Positions 7,700-10,068 of a DNA stretch of 10,068 bases are shown here, piece by piece (position 1 is the stretch's first letter; each line of letters begins with the position of its first letter). Under the pieces are notes generated by a model. That model saw nothing but the letters and a program-made list of their open reading frames with translations. It had not been told where the DNA came from and did no database searches. Both the position numbers and the translations under genes were made by a program. This DNA comes from an uncultured Oscillibacter sp. (lineage in GTDB: Bacteria > Bacillota > Clostridia > Oscillospirales > Oscillospiraceae), in assembly GCA_900542115.1 (NCBI GenBank), contig UQMC01000071.1, positions 1 through 10,068 on the forward strand, read 5' to 3'.

Positions 7700-8716
7700 T
7701 CAGCTAAGCTCGGCGTAAAAATGCGTGGGGGACAACTCTTCTTGAATCCAAAAGCCATCCCGCAGTGCGGACAGGTTTTCCTCATCATGCTCGATCTCAC
7801 AGCTGAACCGGCGCAGCGCCTCCGCAGGACCGCATACCGCCGCAAGGCGCCGGATGGTCAGCACGGAGAAAATGCACAGCTGCGTCTGTCCCAGCACATC
7901 CCCGTCATTGACCGCCTTTAAAATATAGTGGAACAGAAAATACGCGGCAATGCGCTCCAAAAGCGCCTCGGATACCGGTGCCGGCTCCGCCGCTTCTCCC
8001 CGGTGCAGAAGGTCCCGCCAGTCCGGCTCTAAAACCTCCAGCGTTTCCAAAAATTGCAGGGCGTAAGGGAACAGCCCCGTGGTTTCCGGCGCGGCGGAAT
8101 GCGCCGGGAGCGGTCCTTCGACCAATTCCGGCAGGGCATCCTCGTCCTCTGTGTCCAGCCGCTCCTGTACGCCTTGGGCCAGCAGCAGAATATCCCGCAG
8201 CCGAGCGTTCAGAGGGCGGGTGCGATTCTGCAAAAGCGCCAGCATCCGTTCCCGCAGGGGCAAAAGCCACGTCAGCCATTCGTCCCCCGCCTCTGCGGGC
8301 GTATCGTCCGTTCGCTCCGGAAACAGCAGCGGGGCCTCGCTGCTCAGCAGAAGCCGGTTCGCCTCAGGGCAGGAGGCGGACAGTGTGACCTCCCGGAACG
8401 TGCCGTAATCTTCCACGAACCGGGGGTGCTCCCGGCAGGTGACAGAGGTGGCCGCCTCGTCCAAGGTGAGGTGCACCTCACAGAGATTTTCCTGATTCAA
8501 AAAGGGGCAGCGCCCGCCGCGAAGCGGAAAGCACCAGTCCTCTCCGTCAAGCTGCATCGCGGCGCGGAGCCGCTCCCCCAGCGGGCCGGGGAGAGCGCGG
8601 TACCGCCGGGCGGTGTCCTCGTCCAAAACAACCTCCCACTCCATGCAGCAGCTATGAGGGCACGCCCCCGCCAGACAGGAAAAATCGTCAAAATAATCCG
8701 GGACACGCAGCTTCAT
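7700..8716 (-). CDS. FliB-family (flagellin lysine-N-methylase-like) cysteine-rich protein
   Basis: A 338-residue protein resembling flagellin lysine-N-methylase FliB, which in Salmonella methylates flagellin lysines and is reported to use a [4Fe-4S] cluster. The N-terminal third carries the family's cysteine pattern: Cys14, Cys19, Cys23-Cys24 (PHSCCMEW), Cys62, Cys70 in CPFL, Cys79 in LCEVH, Cys94 in TCREHPRF and Cys116 in SCPE. The rest is helical, Leu/Ala/Glu-rich and lacks obvious motifs. No signal peptide or membrane segment is seen. The start at 8716 is chosen because GGAGG at 8728-8724 lies 7 bases upstream; an upstream in-frame ATG would add 18 unconvincing residues. No flagellar gene is in the window, so the substrate may not be flagellin. 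It is divergent from two ferredoxin-like genes. Family call is fairly firm; substrate unknown. Confidence 0.78.
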   Translation of the reverse strand: MKLRVPDYFDDFSCLAGACPHSCCMEWEVVLDEDTARRYRALPGPLGERLRAAMQLDGEDWCFPLRGGRCPFLNQENLCEVHLTLDEAATSVTCREHPRFVEDYGTFREVTLSASCPEANRLLLSSEAPLLFPERTDDTPAEAGDEWLTWLLPLRERMLALLQNRTRPLNARLRDILLLAQGVQERLDTEDEDALPELVEGPLPAHSAAPETTGLFPYALQFLETLEVLEPDWRDLLHRGEAAEPAPVSEALLERIAAYFLFHYILKAVNDGDVLGQTQLCIFSVLTIRRLAAVCGPAEALRRFSCEIEHDEENLSALRDGFWIQEELSPTHFYAELS

Positions 8717-8757
8717 GGCACTTCCTCCTGTATCTGACAGCGGCTCTTTCAAAAAAA

Positions 8758-8771
8758 GTTGCATACGCAAC
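8758..8771. repeat. Small palindrome in the divergent promoter region
   Basis: GTTGC and GCAAC flank a 4-base centre (ATAC). It falls just downstream of the predicted start point of the FliB-like gene, in its 5' leader, where an operator or a short hairpin could act. The stem is only 5 bases, so chance is possible. Confidence 0.3.
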
Positions 8772-8786
8772 AGAATTTACATAAAT

Positions 8787-8815
8787 ATTATAGGATACTA
8801 TCTACGGAAAGACAA
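8787..8815 (-). promoter_or_regulatory. Promoter of the FliB-like gene
   Basis: On the minus strand a -35-like TTGTCT (8815-8810), a 17-base spacer and a perfect -10 TATAAT (8792-8787) predict a start near 8780 and a leader of about 64 bases. The plus-strand ferredoxin gene must be transcribed from the same 133-base gap, but I see only a weak candidate for it (TTTACA at 8776-8781, 17 bases, TATCTA at 8799-8804). Confidence 0.55.
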
Positions 8816-8849
8816 GGCTGAATAGCCAAGGAAAAAGGAGATACCCTAT

Positions 8850-9599
8850 ATGATACGGAAAATCATTGAGATCGACCGGGAAAAATGCAATGGCTGCGGT
8901 GCCTGTGCGGCCGCCTGTCAGGAGGGCGCCATCGGCATGGTGGACGGAAAGGCCGCCCTGCTGCGGGACGATTACTGCGACGGTCTCGGCAACTGTCTGC
9001 CCCATTGCCCCACCAACGCCATCACCTTTGTGGAGCGGGAGGCCGCTGCCTTTGACGAAAAGGCCGTTGCCGCCGCCCAGCTCCAGAAGCGGGCAGAGGC
9101 GCTGAAGGGCAGTGCGCCGGTGACGCGCACCGGCTGTCCCGGCAGCGCACCGCTGCAAATGGGCGGCTGTCCTGGCAGCCGGGCCGCTGAGCTGAAGCAG
9201 ACTGCGGCAGAGGCCCCCATGCAGACCATGGCCCAATCCCGCCTGATGCAGTGGCCCATCCAGATCAAGCTGCTGCCGGTGCAGGCCCCGTTCTATCAGG
9301 GGGCAAAGCTGCTCATCGCCGCAGACTGTACGGCCTTTTCCCGGGCGGATTTCCACGAGCGGTTCATGAAGGGCCATATTACCCTCATCGGCTGCCCCAA
9401 ACTGGACGAGGGCGATTACGCGGAAAAGCTGACGGACATCCTCCGGCTCAATGACATCCGGGCGGTCACAGTGGTCCGCATGGAGGTCCCCTGCTGCGGC
9501 GGCCTTCAGCGGGCGGCGGAGACCGCGCTGCAAAACAGCGGCAAATTCCTCCCGTGGCAGGTGGTGACGCTGGGACGGGATGGAAGCATTCTGGATTGA
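8850..9599 (+). CDS. Two-cluster ferredoxin-like protein with cysteine-containing C-terminal domain
   Basis: A 249-residue predicted cytoplasmic iron-sulfur protein. The N-terminus has a bacterial ferredoxin fold: Cys13, Cys16, Cys19 and Cys23 (CNGCGACAAAC), then Cys43, Cys49 and Cys53 (CDGLGNCLPHCP), a spaced second motif common in this protein group. A linker (about 65-130) carries GCPGS twice, at 95-99 and 106-110, 11 residues apart. The C-terminal domain (about 135-249) has conserved-looking Cys160 in DCTAF, Cys182 in GCPKLD and the pair Cys215-Cys216 in EVPCCGG, which may bind metal or a further cluster. AAGGAG at 8835-8840 supports the start. The next gene, 24 bases on, is a small ferredoxin, suggesting an electron-transfer pair. 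I recognise the group from clostridial genomes but know no proven function. Confidence 0.82.
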   Translation: MIRKIIEIDREKCNGCGACAAACQEGAIGMVDGKAALLRDDYCDGLGNCLPHCPTNAITFVEREAAAFDEKAVAAAQLQKRAEALKGSAPVTRTGCPGSAPLQMGGCPGSRAAELKQTAAEAPMQTMAQSRLMQWPIQIKLLPVQAPFYQGAKLLIAADCTAFSRADFHERFMKGHITLIGCPKLDEGDYAEKLTDILRLNDIRAVTVVRMEVPCCGGLQRAAETALQNSGKFLPWQVVTLGRDGSILD

Positions 9600-9623
9600 C
9601 ATTCGGAAAATGGAGGCAAGGAA

Positions 9624-9806
9624 ATGAGAGCAACGGTCAATGACACCTGTATCGGCTGCGGCCTGTGCGCCGGCACCTGCCCTGTGGTGTTTTCCATGGG
9701 GGATGACGGACTGGCCCACGGCGGCGAAATTCCGGACAACCAGTGCGCCGAGGCGGAGACCGCCCGGGATGGCTGCCCGGTCAGCGCCATCAGCATCGAG
9801 GACTGA
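9624..9806 (+). CDS. Small single-cluster [4Fe-4S] ferredoxin
   Basis: A 60-residue low-potential electron carrier, cytoplasmic. Cys9, Cys12 and Cys15 (CIGCGLC) with Cys51 (GCPVSAI) match the ligands of single-cluster ferredoxins such as that of Thermotoga maritima. Cys19 and Cys41 match the positions that form a disulfide in that protein, so this looks like the one-cluster type and not a two-cluster clostridial ferredoxin whose second site was lost entirely. It is acidic, as usual for ferredoxins. GGAGG at 9612-9616 supports the start. It lies 24 bases after the larger iron-sulfur gene and is probably its partner or co-expressed with it; the hairpins at 9818-9881 likely end the message. Confidence 0.92.
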   Translation: MRATVNDTCIGCGLCAGTCPVVFSMGDDGLAHGGEIPDNQCAEAETARDGCPVSAISIED

Positions 9807-9817
9807 AGTCCATGAAA

Positions 9818-9845
9818 AAGCGGCGGAGCAAACGCTCCGCCGCTT
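9818..9845. repeat. Perfect 12-bp GC-rich hairpin after the ferredoxin
   Basis: Arms 9818-9829 and 9834-9845 are perfectly complementary around the loop AAAC. There is no T-run after it on either strand, so it is not a classical terminator by itself. Its first 21 bases recur at 10048-10068, which argues for a repeat unit. Confidence 0.75.
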
Positions 9846-9852
9846 GCGACCG

Positions 9853-9881
9853 TCGAAAAAGTGGCATTGCCACTTTTTCGA
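9853..9881. terminator. Bidirectional intrinsic terminator
   Basis: A perfect 14-base inverted repeat around a single central base: GTGGC-ATT-GCCAC flanked by an A-run on the left and a T-run on the right, so both strands read stem plus T-tract. It probably terminates the ferredoxin transcript and may also stop transcripts entering from the right. Confidence 0.8.
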
Positions 9882-10068
9882 GGAAGTTTCGCTGCGCTCT
9901 GCGCCTCGGTTGTCCGCTGATGGCGGACAATTCGACGCTCGCTTTGCGCAAAGTGTTTTCTGCCACGCACAGGTCGCGGCAAAAAACAAATTTTACAGCT
10001 TTCGCGTCTGCGGACGCGAAACTCTGTGAGGCTTTTTCAACACGCTGAAGCGGCGGAGCAAACGCTCC
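9882..10068. repeat. Gene-free palindrome-rich stretch at the window end
   Basis: With the two preceding hairpins this makes about 250 bases lacking a convincing gene. It holds an 8-base stem (9908-9915 with 9921-9928), the 12-base palindrome CTTTGCGCAAAG (9940-9951), a 9-base stem with loop TGCG (10000-10008 with 10013-10021) and, at 10048-10068, a second copy of the 21 bases at 9818-9838 which is cut by the window edge. Frames open across it have no ribosome site. It looks like a composite of intergenic repeat elements. Confidence 0.55.

Noticed and set aside
7498..7845. A 115-codon minus-strand frame overlapping the end of the FliB-like gene
   Set aside because: Its first half is an out-of-frame shadow of the FliB-like gene, and it crosses an AT-rich region with a promoter. 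Only its last 26 codons are mentioned as a possible peptide within the candidate transcript.
8802..9989. A 395-codon open frame on the minus strand opposite the ferredoxin genes
   Set aside because: It is the shadow of two clear iron-sulfur genes and runs through the palindromic terminator region; no start signal or domain is visible.
9640..10048. Plus-strand frames running from the ferredoxin into the palindromic region
   Set aside because: They overlap the ferredoxin in other frames, have no ribosome site and cross strong hairpins; the composition looks like translated repeat DNA.

Overview
The window reads like chromosomal DNA from a GC-rich gut-type Clostridia (Firmicutes, Oscillospiraceae-like). 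Strong GGAGG-type ribosome binding sites precede almost every gene, intergenic stretches are short and AT-rich, and the protein motifs look clostridial. This assignment is inference from style; no marker gene is present.

Positions 1-6036 are a branched-chain amino acid locus. It opens with the 3' part of one dihydroxy-acid dehydratase gene (ilvD copy 1, start outside the window), then a hairpin-bearing gap, then a tightly packed ilvB-ilvN-ilvC-ilvD series encoding acetolactate synthase (large and small subunits), ketol-acid reductoisomerase and a complete second dihydroxy-acid dehydratase. Together these convert pyruvate (or pyruvate plus 2-ketobutyrate) to the 2-keto acid precursors of valine, leucine and isoleucine; the final transaminase is not in the window. 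The two ilvD copies are clearly paralogous but differ in codon use: in the first 60 aligned codons I counted 34 GC-ending codons in the partial copy and 49 in the full one, with 47 of 60 residues identical.

A DUF815-type AAA+ ATPase gene follows ilvD copy 2 after 11 bases and is probably co-transcribed with it. Between its stop (7271) and the next gene (7700) lies a 428-base gap without a conventional gene. It contains a consensus-like promoter and two terminator-like hairpins, all reading on the minus strand, which suggests an independent short transcript (structured RNA or small peptide) of unknown identity.

The right part has a divergent pair. On the minus strand is a cysteine-rich FliB-family (flagellin lysine-N-methylase-like) protein with a good promoter. 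On the plus strand are a two-cluster ferredoxin-like protein with an extra cysteine-containing C-terminal domain and, 24 bases later, a small single-cluster ferredoxin. All three are likely iron-sulfur proteins. After the ferredoxin, positions 9818-10068 carry no convincing gene but a dense series of palindromes, including a perfect bidirectional terminator and a 21-base sequence that recurs at the window's end.
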